DNA of 12,703 nt from Cloacibacterium sp964530915 (GCA_964530915.1 CAZHCK010000071.1:1-12703), one strand, 5' to 3'. Counted from the stretch's first letter, positions 7,801-12,562 are shown. A program made the numbers and translations. The notes: generated by a model from the letters alone, not told the origin.

Positions 7801-7856
7801 CCGAAGGAAAACCAAACGAAGGAGCCACATTTACCGTTTATTTGCCAGAAGTTTAA
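4827..7856 (+). CDS. CHASE3 and multi-PAS sensor histidine kinase
   Basis: A 1009-residue hybrid-free kinase. Transmembrane helix 1 is at about 9-29. A periplasmic helical CHASE3-like sensor (about 33-178) contains the IDRRNYLLT-type segment, and helix 2 is at about 183-204. Four PAS/PAC units follow, with IGxYG-type starts at about residues 232, 373, 514 and 648, joined by charged helical linkers. The dimerisation domain has phospho-acceptor His786 in ASHDLQEPLRK. The HATPase domain has Asn900 in LLGNSIKYS, Asp943 in DNGIGF, and GTGIGLAI near 971-978. All catalytic motifs are present, so it should autophosphorylate and pass phosphate to the adjacent receiver. A periplasmic sensor plus stacked PAS domains suggests integration of envelope and internal signals (inference). 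The terminator at 7877 closes the operon. Confidence 0.93.
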   Translation: MKFTNRPLFLKIIFAITIAIILFISSVSFKHIRALHDSNEIVEHTYRVLIKIEHVFTKIKNVEIDRRNYLLTHDKKLIRQIEFDKVEIKQNLEQLREITSDNPYHFQTTKKLESLIEKKLKVVDEVLDPNFDLNDNEKVTDNIYRGKAVMDEISAIIRNLRQSETHLLETRSLKSDQVNKYTPLVNLLTFFVTIVLLILAIIKINRDLKEATINNEKLILANETANLAEQIGNYGTWQLNVETKKYTFSENEYHLLGYEPNSLEDNYEGFMNRIHPEDLYYVQGIVSEMINHETLSPFTYRIIRNDGEVRYLRASGKMIKNLKNEKILLGITSDVTEEIENQKNISEKNIELEKKNRTLFLANETNKEAEIAGNYGTAQWFVKDNRFIFSDNNYRLFGLDPKDKPEFSELFKQVHPDDKAMVDAKLDEMAENKSFYPYIIRIIRADNQEIKYLSINNKHIRDDNNEEYVLIISLDVTEIFKAQNTILERNKELEKINNEMLLSNNALKFGEKIGGYGNWSWNIKENSWYFSDNLYKLLGAEPKSFESNLDNYYNYVHPEDLEYFKSVMAKMEEEENLPAFTYRILRPSGEIIHVKGVGSPTYDANGNKFLAGVVVNISEEVKRSHTLQKAFEELKYYNESSKEAEIIGKYGFWKWNVDKTEFEFSDNIFRLFGVEKENFDSKVDNFIPYVYPEDLEYVLENLQKLQNKDKNAKPYEHRIVKKDTGEIRYIRVSNKPIEDSDEGFYYLMITQDITEEVNKNIETNQKNRELEASNKELQAFNYVASHDLQEPLRKIETFISRLEAKDYQNLTETGQQYFDRIKVAAGRMRLLIKDLLQFSRTNKSEQVFEKADLNDLLENAKHEIAEPIEEKKAVIHTAHLPKMKVIPFQIQQLFINLLGNSIKYSKPDVAPEIKIDYEKASFEKVGNITFTAKRIFHKFTFTDNGIGFSPEYSERIFELFSRLHNKDEIAGTGIGLAICKKIVDNHKGFIFAEGKPNEGATFTVYLPEV
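5520..7110 (+). repeat. Four tandem PAS-encoding units inside the kinase gene
   Basis: Each unit starts with a G-N/G/K-Y-G-x-W/Q motif and continues with an FSDN/FSEN motif, a Y-x-L-x-G turn and an HPED/HPDD/YPED motif. Units begin at 5520, 5943, 6366 and 6768, so the first three are spaced by exactly 423 bases and the last by 402. The proteins are recognisably related but the DNA has diverged, which points to old duplication rather than recent slippage. Confidence 0.8.
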
Positions 7857-7876
7857 ATAGAAATCATTAAATATTA

Positions 7877-7903
7877 AAACACGCTTTTAGAGCGTGTTTT
7901 TTT
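7877..7903 (+). terminator. Terminator of the AraC/response regulator/kinase operon
   Basis: AAACACGCT (7877-7885) and AGCGTGTTT (7891-7899) form a perfect 9-bp stem with a 5-nt loop, followed by a T run to 7903. It starts 21 nt after the kinase stop, and box promoter C begins only 4 nt beyond it. Confidence 0.9.
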
Positions 7904-7906
7904 ATG

Positions 7907-7969
7907 CAAATTCTATAACAATAACCCAATTTTTTGTAATGAGATAGCTTGGCAATTGTCACATCTTTG
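7907..7969 (+). promoter_or_regulatory. Box promoter C: 21-bp direct repeat plus -7-like element
   Basis: Half-sites CAAATTCTATAA (7907-7918) and AATTTTTTGTAA (7928-7939) are 21 bp apart. The -7-like CATCTTTG is at 7962-7969, with TTTG at the invariant distance. No full-size gene starts nearby: the next good start is at 8291. Its product is therefore either a long leader to the stress operon or a short transcript covering the hairpin at 7973-8022 and the 17-codon frame at 8059. Confidence 0.6.
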
Positions 7970-7972
7970 TCA

Positions 7973-8022
7973 TGTAGAAAGCGAAGAAAATTCTTCAGAA
8001 AAGTTATTCATTTTATTCTACA
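7973..8022 (+). other. Nested hairpin at the predicted 5' end of the promoter C transcript
   Basis: TGTAGAA (7973-7979) pairs with TTCTACA (8016-8022), and inside it GAAGAA (7983-7988) pairs with TTCTTC (7991-7996) across two A. The outer arm begins right where promoter C should start transcription. It may be a stabilising 5' stem, the body of a small RNA, or chance pairing in AT-rich DNA. Confidence 0.3.
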
Positions 8023-8058
8023 ATATTTTTACTTCTGCTTTTTTAAAAAGGATTAAAA

Positions 8059-8112
8059 ATGGAAATTTTATTACATCTTAAAATTCTAAAAATTTTAATT
8101 AAAATGATGTAA
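8059..8112 (+). CDS. Possible 17-residue peptide frame
   Basis: ATG to TAA encodes MEILLHLKILKILIKMM, a Leu/Ile/Lys peptide that could form an amphipathic helix of the kind seen in membrane-active small peptides. An AAGGA stretch (8047-8051 region) precedes the ATG at a reasonable distance, which is rare in this window. It lies downstream of box promoter C, but its 3' half overlaps the first half-site of box promoter D, which could explain part of the sequence. Low confidence: a chance frame of this length is common in AT-rich DNA. Confidence 0.2.
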   Translation: MEILLHLKILKILIKMM

Positions 8113-8142
8113 TAAATTGTAAATCAAAAATTTAAATCTTTG
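8080..8142 (+). promoter_or_regulatory. Box promoter D: 21-bp direct repeat plus -7-like element
   Basis: Half-sites AAAATTCTAAAA (8080-8091) and AAAATGATGTAA (8101-8112) are 21 bp apart. The -7-like AATCTTTG is at 8135-8142, with TTTG at the same distance as in the other copies. It is the second of three stacked copies. Transcription would begin near 8149 and must run through box promoter E to reach the stress operon. Confidence 0.6.
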
Positions 8143-8152
8143 TATTGTTAAA

Positions 8153-8194
8153 ATGAAACAACAGATTTTAATTTTCATTGAAACAGAGAAGTAG
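8153..8194 (+). CDS. Possible 13-residue leader peptide frame
   Basis: ATG to TAG encodes MKQQILIFIETEK. The ATG lies only about 4 nt after the start site predicted for box promoter D, so it would be nearly leaderless. The frame ends at the first base of box promoter E. The AATGAAA/TTTCATT pairing (8152-8158 with 8173-8179) also falls in it. Nothing else supports translation, so it is recorded only as the sole start codon between promoters D and E that opens more than one codon. Confidence 0.15.
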   Translation: MKQQILIFIETEK

Positions 8195-8256
8195 CAATTA
8201 TATAACAAAGCATTAAAATTATGTAACGAGAAAAATAGGTAATTTTTAAAAATTTG
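8194..8256 (+). promoter_or_regulatory. Box promoter E: 21-bp direct repeat plus -7-like element
   Basis: Half-sites GCAATTATATAA (8194-8205) and AAAATTATGTAA (8215-8226) are 21 bp apart. The -7-like AAAATTTG is at 8249-8256, with TTTG at exactly the same offset as in the other four copies. Transcription would start near 8262, giving a leader of about 29 nt to the gene at 8291. It is the promoter closest to the stress operon and the most divergent in its first half-site and -7 element. Confidence 0.6.
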
Positions 8257-8290
8257 CAGATTAAAGAGATGATATAAACGAATTTAAGTT

Positions 8291-8452
8291 ATGAATAAAT
8301 TTACCTACTTCACGGTTACATTGTTAATAATAATATGGGCAATTGGATTTTTCTTCTTCGAAACAAGTATACTGATTAACATATTATTTGTCTTAGCGCT
8401 TTGCATTATGATTTATGAAATTATAAAAGACGATATTAACAATAAAAAGTAA
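8291..8452 (+). CDS. DUF5670/lmo0937-like small membrane protein, 53 residues
   Basis: A 53-residue frame, MNKFTYFTVTLLIIIWAIGF at the start, with two hydrophobic segments (about 5-23 and 28-43) and a charged tail (KDDINNKK). The WAIGFFFFE turn and the following Ile/Leu-rich helix match the small lmo0937-type (DUF5670) membrane proteins common in Bacteroidetes and Firmicutes, which have no known biochemical role but often sit with stress genes. It is first in an operon: the YtxH gene starts 4 nt after its stop. A possible promoter with the 21-bp repeat lies just upstream. The family call rests on pattern resemblance only. Confidence 0.75.
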   Translation: MNKFTYFTVTLLIIIWAIGFFFFETSILINILFVLALCIMIYEIIKDDINNKK

Positions 8453-8456
8453 AATT

Positions 8457-8759
8457 ATGAACACCACAGCAAAAAGAACATTAGGAGTATTAGGCGCAAC
8501 AGCAGTAGGCGCAGTAGCAGGAATTTTATTTGCACCAGCAAAAGGAAAAGACACCAGAGCAAAACTGAGAACACAAGCGAAAAATGCTCAGTCTAAAACC
8601 AAAGAAACGATGAATCAACTTTCTGAAAAGGCAAAAAGCAAATACAATACGATTTCAAACCAAATTTCAGAAAAAGTAAAAGCAAGCAAAGAGCAGATTT
8701 TATCTTCTGCAAAGAGCGTGACTAAGGAAGTAGAAACAGAACTAGATGCTCTTAGATAA
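8457..8759 (+). CDS. YtxH domain stress protein
   Basis: 100 residues. A glycine/alanine-rich hydrophobic N-terminal segment (about 9-27, GVLGATAVGAVAGILFAP followed by AKGKDTR) is characteristic of the YtxH family. The rest is a long Lys/Ser/Glu-rich helix with heptad-like spacing (SKTKETMNQLSEKAKSK and similar), likely coiled coil. YtxH proteins are general-stress-associated, membrane-anchored proteins of unknown mechanism. The gene follows the DUF5670-like gene after 4 nt and precedes the GlsB-type gene. Its start is fixed by the AAAATTATG context shared with the other genes of the operon. The frame is intact and of normal length. Confidence 0.88.
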   Translation: MNTTAKRTLGVLGATAVGAVAGILFAPAKGKDTRAKLRTQAKNAQSKTKETMNQLSEKAKSKYNTISNQISEKVKASKEQILSSAKSVTKEVETELDALR

Positions 8760-8808
8760 ACACATAAAAACACACACCAAATAAATATTAACACTAAATC
8801 ACAAAATT
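8760..8808 (+). other. Guanine-free intergenic leader ahead of the GlsB-type gene
   Basis: All 49 bases between the YtxH stop and the next ATG lack G. The stretch is made of A with scattered C and T (many ACAC steps) and ends AAAATT before the start codon. The operon repeats this design ahead of the genes at 9116 and 9672. Confidence 0.6.
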
Positions 8809-9072
8809 ATGATCAATATTATCGCATGGATTATTTTCGGCTTAATAGCTGGAGCAATCGCAAGATTTTTAAAACCAGGAAATGACGCAGCTGGTTGGAT
8901 AACTACCATTATCATTGGAATCGTAGGTAGCGTATTGGGAGGCTTTTTAGGAAGGATTTTCTTCGGAGCAGACGTAACAAATGATGTTTTTAGCTTTTAT
9001 AGCTTAGCCATGTCTGTAGTAGGAGCCATTATCGTCCTCTACGCTTATAATGCACTTTCTAGAAAGGCATAA
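8809..9072 (+). CDS. GlsB/YeaQ/YmgE family stress response membrane protein
   Basis: 87 residues with three membrane helices at about 4-24, 29-50 and 64-84. The sequence carries the family pattern: IIxGLIAGAIARFLKPG after helix 1, GWITTIIIGIVGSVLGGFLGR in helix 2, and a Gly/Ala-rich last helix. This is the transglycosylase-associated (Transgly_assoc) family, small inner-membrane proteins induced by stress in many bacteria and linked to envelope stress, with no proven enzyme activity. Length is normal. Its neighbours, YtxH and DUF5670-like proteins, are stress genes as well, which supports the operon being a stress response unit. Confidence 0.93.
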   Translation: MINIIAWIIFGLIAGAIARFLKPGNDAAGWITTIIIGIVGSVLGGFLGRIFFGADVTNDVFSFYSLAMSVVGAIIVLYAYNALSRKA

Positions 9073-9115
9073 ATTACACTCACACACATCACAAAAACAC
9101 CAAAAACATTAAATT
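9073..9115 (+). other. Guanine-free intergenic leader ahead of the TonB-C-like gene
   Basis: The 43 bases from the GlsB-type stop to the ATG contain no G and end TAAATT before the ATG. Composition and length echo the spacers at 8760 and 9635, suggesting selection for an unstructured ribosome entry region rather than chance. Confidence 0.6.
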
Positions 9116-9634
9116 ATGAAAAAGTTAGCAACCGCACTATCTATTGGTGCATTCTCACTCGTGTTTTCACAGGGAGTAAATATTTCAAAATTTCATAGAG
9201 CTTATATCGCTCAAGACGAGAATAATGTAGCATTTTTAGTAAAAGCTCCAGATGATGACGAGCCTGCTAAAATGCAAGCAAAAATCAAAGCGATTAAAGC
9301 TAAAGAAAATGTAGCTCCGTATTCACAAGTTCCACTTTTACCAGGAACAGAAAGACCAAGTTTCGGACAAAGCAAACAAGATTTTATCGATGCTGTAAAT
9401 GCTAGAATTGATAAGAGCGCAGTTACAGGTTCTGGTACTCAATACACACACGTAAGTTTCTTGGTAACAGAAACCGGTAAAATTTCAGACGTGAAGGCTT
9501 CAGGAAATAATGAATCTCTGAACTTAGCAACTATTTTAGCGATTTATGACCTCAACCAGGGATTTGTTCCTGCTAAATACAAAGGAAAAAATATGGCTTC
9601 TGTAGTTCATATGAATATCCCAGTAGAACTATAA
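9116..9634 (+). CDS. Secreted protein with a TonB C-terminal-like domain
   Basis: 172 residues. A signal peptide (MKKLATALSIGAFSLVFSQG, cleavage around 18-20) is followed by a middle region rich in Ala, Lys and Asp. Residues about 108-172 resemble the C-terminal domain of energy-transducing TonB proteins, with the pattern hVSFLVTETGKISDVKASG, a helix, then GFVPAKYKGK and a final strand ending in IPVEL. The N-terminal membrane anchor and Pro-rich spacer of real TonB are missing, so it cannot transduce energy in the classical way. It is more likely a soluble periplasmic or lipidless envelope factor using the same fold for protein contacts (inference). It lies in the stress operon after the GlsB-type gene. 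Confidence 0.75.
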   Translation: MKKLATALSIGAFSLVFSQGVNISKFHRAYIAQDENNVAFLVKAPDDDEPAKMQAKIKAIKAKENVAPYSQVPLLPGTERPSFGQSKQDFIDAVNARIDKSAVTGSGTQYTHVSFLVTETGKISDVKASGNNESLNLATILAIYDLNQGFVPAKYKGKNMASVVHMNIPVEL

Positions 9635-9671
9635 TTTAAAAACACCAAAATAAACATAAAAACATAAAATT
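9635..9671 (+). other. Guanine-free intergenic leader ahead of the last operon gene
   Basis: 37 bases without G, ending AAAATT before the ATG, the third such spacer in the operon. Confidence 0.55.
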
Positions 9672-9911
9672 ATGGAAAGATCTAACATCGCTAGAAGATT
9701 GCAAACTTTTGCAATGGCTGTAATGGCTACTCTAATCGGAGGATTAGTTTGGGCACAAGAAAAAGCAGCACAATTAGACGTAGACGTAGACATGAATAAA
9801 GGTACGGATATGTCTGGAAACTGGATGCAGAATCCATTAATTTGGGTAATCGGCGCTCTAGTTCTCATCATTCTAATTGCATTAGTTGCAAGAGGAGGAA
9901 ATAGTAAATAA
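9672..9911 (+). CDS. Small two-helix envelope protein, unknown function
   Basis: 79 residues. A basic start (ERSNIARR) precedes a hydrophobic segment with a signal-like end (about 12-29, ending VWAQ). A short acidic stretch (DVDVDMNKGTD, about 36-46) follows, and then a second helix (about 55-74) with a basic tail. It could be a cleaved exported protein with a C-terminal anchor or a hairpin membrane protein with a periplasmic loop. Comparable small proteins with a DVDVD motif occur in Chryseobacterium-like genomes, from memory only. It closes the stress operon and is followed by a terminator at 9951. Confidence 0.75.
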   Translation: MERSNIARRLQTFAMAVMATLIGGLVWAQEKAAQLDVDVDMNKGTDMSGNWMQNPLIWVIGALVLIILIALVARGGNSK

Positions 9912-9950
9912 TTTTTTTATCATCATTTATATTTCTCTTTTTAACCAAAA

Positions 9951-9984
9951 AAAACTGTATCTTTTTATAAGGTGCAGTTTTTTT
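9951..9984 (+). terminator. Terminator of the stress operon
   Basis: AAAACTGTATCTT (9951-9963) pairs with AAGGTGCAGTTTT (9969-9981), including two G-U pairs, around a TTTAT loop, and is followed by T to 9984. It begins 40 nt after the last stop codon of the operon. Confidence 0.8.
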
Positions 9985-9997
9985 ATTTTTAAAACTT

Positions 9998-10005
9998 TAT
10001 TTTTG
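9998..10005 (+). promoter_or_regulatory. -7 element of the ABC-F gene
   Basis: TATTTTTG is an exact TAnnTTTG match, 25 nt before the ATG at 10031. The position where a -33 TTG would fall is inside the preceding terminator and has none, so the promoter may be weak. No 21-bp repeat is seen. Confidence 0.5.
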
Positions 10006-10030
10006 CAGTCTCAAAAAATAACAAATTATT

Positions 10031-11968
10031 ATGCTTTCAGTTCAAGGTCTTGGTCTTCATCATTCGGGAAATTATCTTTTTAGAGATGTAAATTTTACCA
10101 TCAAAAAAGATGATAAGATAGGTTTGGTAGGGAAAAATGGTGCAGGAAAATCTACACTTCTCAAGATGATTTCCGGCGATATTAACTTCTACGAAGGAAA
10201 TATTGTTCCAGATGGTAATATTACAATCGGTTTCTTAAAACAGGATTTAGATTTCGTTAAAGGAAGAACCGTTTGGAATGAAACACTTCAAGCTTTCGAG
10301 CAAATTAATGCTTGGAAAAAAGAATTGGAAGAGGTGAATCACCAATTAGCAACTAGAACTGATTATGAATCAGATGCTTATCATGATTTAATCCATAAAA
10401 TGACGGATCTTAATGATTATCTTCATCATCATGATGCGTATAATCTGGAAGGAGATATAGAAAAAGTTTTATTAGGTCTTGGTTTCAAAGCTGCAGATTT
10501 TCATAGACTTACCGATGAATTTTCTGGAGGTTGGAGAATGAGAATAGAATTGGCTAAATTATTACTTCAGAATAATGACCTTTTGCTTCTGGATGAGCCT
10601 ACCAATCACTTAGATATGGAGTCTATCATCTGGCTAGAAAATTTTTTGAAAGATTATAACGGAGCTATCGTTTTGGTAAGTCACGATAAACAGTTTATGA
10701 CTTCGGTTTGCAACAGAACTTTTGATATTAATAATAAGAAAGTTGACGATTATAAAGCCAATTACACCAAATATCTAGAACTTAGAAAAGACAGAAAAGA
10801 AAAACTGATTCAAGCGAAGAAAAACCAAGATGCAGAAATTAAACAAATGGAAGATAACATCAATCGTTTCCGTGCTTCTGCTTCTAAGGCTTCTTTCGCA
10901 CAATCTCTCATTAAAAAATTAGAAAAAATTGAGAGAATTGAAGTAGAGAATGAAGATGTTTCTAAGTTTAATATTCGTTTCGTGCAAAGTGTAGTGCCAG
11001 GAAAAGTGATTTTCGAAGCCCAAAACTTAGGCAAAAAATATGGAAATCATCAGGTTTTTGATCATGTAGATTTCTTTGTTCAACGTGGCGATAGAATTGC
11101 ACTTTTAGGACAAAACGGACAAGGAAAAACTACTTTAGCCAAAATTTTAGCAGGTGAAATCAAAGATTATTCAGGAGAATGGAATCTTGGGCATAATGTA
11201 AACATAGGATATTTTGCACAGAACCAAGAAGAAGTTCTAAGTCCCGAAAAAACAGTTTTACAAGAAGCAGAAGATGCTGCAACCGAGGAAACAAGAACTA
11301 AAGTTCGTGATTTACTGGGAAGTTTCCTTTTTTCTGGCGAAGATGTAACCAAAAAAACGAAAGTGCTTTCTGGGGGCGAAAGAAATAGATTGGCGCTTTG
11401 TAAATTGTTGCTTCGTCCTTTTAATACTTTGATTATGGACGAACCTACGAACCACTTAGATATTCAATCGAAGGAAATTATCAAGTTGGCTTTACAGAAA
11501 TTCGAAGGTACCATTATTGTAATTTCCCACGACAGAGAATTTTTACAAGGATTATGTGATAAGATTTTCGAGTTCAGAGATGGCAGTATGAAAGAGTTTT
11601 TAGGAAATATTAATGAATATCTAGAATATCGTCAAAAAGAATCTTTGAGAGAAATCTCTGCTGAAAAATCTAAATTAAGTCAGGAAGCTGAAATAAAAGC
11701 AGAAGAAAAGAAAGAAGCCGCTACTAGCGAAGCAAAATCTCAGCAAAATGCTAATACTTTCGTAAGCAAGGAACAAAAGAATCTTCAAAATAAACTGAAA
11801 AAAATTGAAGAAAAAATAGCAGACTACGAAAAAGAAATTGCTCAACTAGAAAGCATCTTTGCGAAGTCTAATCCTTCTGATGCAGAACTGAAAAAATATC
11901 AGGATTTGCAAGACGAATTAGCTTCTACTATGCAAGAATGGGAAGATATTGCTGAGAAATTGGGCTAA
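10031..11968 (+). CDS. ABC-F family ATPase (Uup/YdiF-like)
   Basis: 645 residues with two complete ABC ATPase domains and no membrane segment. Domain 1 has Walker A GKNGAGKST (34-42), signature SGGWRMR (165-171) and Walker B DEPTNHLD (188-195). Domain 2 has Walker A GQNGQGKTT (360-368), signature LSGGE (446-450) and Walker B DEPTNHLD (470-477). A charged helical linker lies between them (about 245-310). A Lys/Glu-rich coiled coil of about 100 residues ends the protein, as in Uup-type members. ABC-F proteins act on the ribosome to relieve stalled translation or on branched DNA (Uup). Housekeeping seems more likely than antibiotic resistance, because no resistance context is visible. Its stop overlaps the convergent mscS-like gene by 4 bases. 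Confidence 0.95.
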   Translation: MLSVQGLGLHHSGNYLFRDVNFTIKKDDKIGLVGKNGAGKSTLLKMISGDINFYEGNIVPDGNITIGFLKQDLDFVKGRTVWNETLQAFEQINAWKKELEEVNHQLATRTDYESDAYHDLIHKMTDLNDYLHHHDAYNLEGDIEKVLLGLGFKAADFHRLTDEFSGGWRMRIELAKLLLQNNDLLLLDEPTNHLDMESIIWLENFLKDYNGAIVLVSHDKQFMTSVCNRTFDINNKKVDDYKANYTKYLELRKDRKEKLIQAKKNQDAEIKQMEDNINRFRASASKASFAQSLIKKLEKIERIEVENEDVSKFNIRFVQSVVPGKVIFEAQNLGKKYGNHQVFDHVDFFVQRGDRIALLGQNGQGKTTLAKILAGEIKDYSGEWNLGHNVNIGYFAQNQEEVLSPEKTVLQEAEDAATEETRTKVRDLLGSFLFSGEDVTKKTKVLSGGERNRLALCKLLLRPFNTLIMDEPTNHLDIQSKEIIKLALQKFEGTIIVISHDREFLQGLCDKIFEFRDGSMKEFLGNINEYLEYRQKESLREISAEKSKLSQEAEIKAEEKKEAATSEAKSQQNANTFVSKEQKNLQNKLKKIEEKIADYEKEIAQLESIFAKSNPSDAELKKYQDLQDELASTMQEWEDIAEKLG

Positions 11969-12510
11969 GATTTTTTACTGTGATTGATAAAAGGAGTGTT
12001 GAAAATTAACTGATTGGGAACGTAAACGGTTTCGCCGTTTTCTGTTCTCAGTTTGGTAGTGAGCATACTGATGTCTTCTACCGTTCCTTTTATATTACTG
12101 ATGGTTACTAAATCACCAATTTGAAAAGTTTTCTCAAAATTTACAGCTGCGCCTGCAAAAATACCAGAAACTACATCTTTTAACGCAACACCAGCAATAA
12201 CACCGGCAATCCCTAAACTGCCGATGAATTTCACCATGAAACTGCCTAAATGCATAATTTCTAAGGCAATGTAAATTCCTAAAGCATATAATATGTATTT
12301 GGCAAATTTGGCCAAAAGAAGAGGTGTGTTTTTGTTAGCGTTTTCAGGAAAAATGCGGTAGAGAATTTTCGTGATAATTCTGATGAGGTATTTGCTTAAA
12401 AAAGAAAAAAGAATAACGAATACGATTAACAAAACGATATTCGGAACTAAGCTTACGATAATATTCCACCAAGTGGAAAGTTTCTCTTGGATAACCTCTA
12501 TATTTTTCAT
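11965..12510 (-). CDS. Small MscS family mechanosensitive ion channel
   Basis: 181 residues: an N-terminal amphipathic stretch, then helices at about 17-39, 68-88 and 90-122. The third is the pore helix with the Gly/Ala zipper GSLGIAGVIAGVALKDVVSGIFAG. It is followed by the beta domain (about 125-178) with FQIGDLVTI and the VPN motif of MscS proteins. The large C-terminal alpha/beta cage of E. coli MscS (286 residues) is absent, so this is a minimal form; such short versions are known in Bacteroidetes and the frame shows no sign of truncation. It releases osmolytes under hypo-osmotic shock. Its end overlaps that of the ABC-F gene by 4 bases, tail to tail. A terminator-like hairpin lies just upstream of its start. 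Confidence 0.9.
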   Translation of the reverse strand: MKNIEVIQEKLSTWWNIIVSLVPNIVLLIVFVILFSFLSKYLIRIITKILYRIFPENANKNTPLLLAKFAKYILYALGIYIALEIMHLGSFMVKFIGSLGIAGVIAGVALKDVVSGIFAGAAVNFEKTFQIGDLVTISNIKGTVEDISMLTTKLRTENGETVYVPNQLIFNTPFINHSKKS

Positions 12511-12521
12511 GCTTCAAAAAT

Positions 12522-12562
12522 AAAAAAACGGCGAGACAAAATATAAAATATTTTATCCCGCC
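12522..12562 (-). terminator. Terminator-like hairpin on the minus strand before the mscS-like gene
   Basis: On the minus strand GGCGGGATAAAATAT (12562-12548) pairs with ATATTTTGTCTCGCC (12544-12530), including two G-U pairs, across a 3-nt loop, and is followed by CG and seven T (12528-12522). It ends only 11 nt before the mscS-like ATG. It could end a minus-strand gene that lies beyond the right edge, or act as an attenuator in the channel gene's own leader. On the plus strand the same stem has two mismatches and no T run. Confidence 0.7.

Noticed and set aside
8215..8226. AAAATTATG directly followed by TAA, looking like a start-stop minimal frame or a dead gene start with the same context as the operon genes.
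   Set aside because: The 12 bases are exactly the second half-site of box promoter E at the required 21-bp and 26-nt spacings, which explains them without translation.
9886..10083. A 65-codon plus-strand frame bridging the end of the stress operon and the ABC-F start.
   Set aside because: It runs through a terminator, a -7 element and the real ABC-F start in another frame; its Phe/Ile/Ser-rich translation reflects AT-rich spacer DNA.
10810..11352. Minus-strand frames of 61-74 codons.
   Set aside because: They are antisense to conserved ABC-F motifs and rich in Cys/Ser/Phe patterns typical of shadow frames.
12024..12040. AAACGG-TTTCG-CCGTTT hairpin, a possible plus-strand terminator for the ABC-F gene.
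   Set aside because: It lies inside the coding sequence of the mscS-like gene, has only 6 bp and a poor T run. It may contribute to termination but cannot be claimed.
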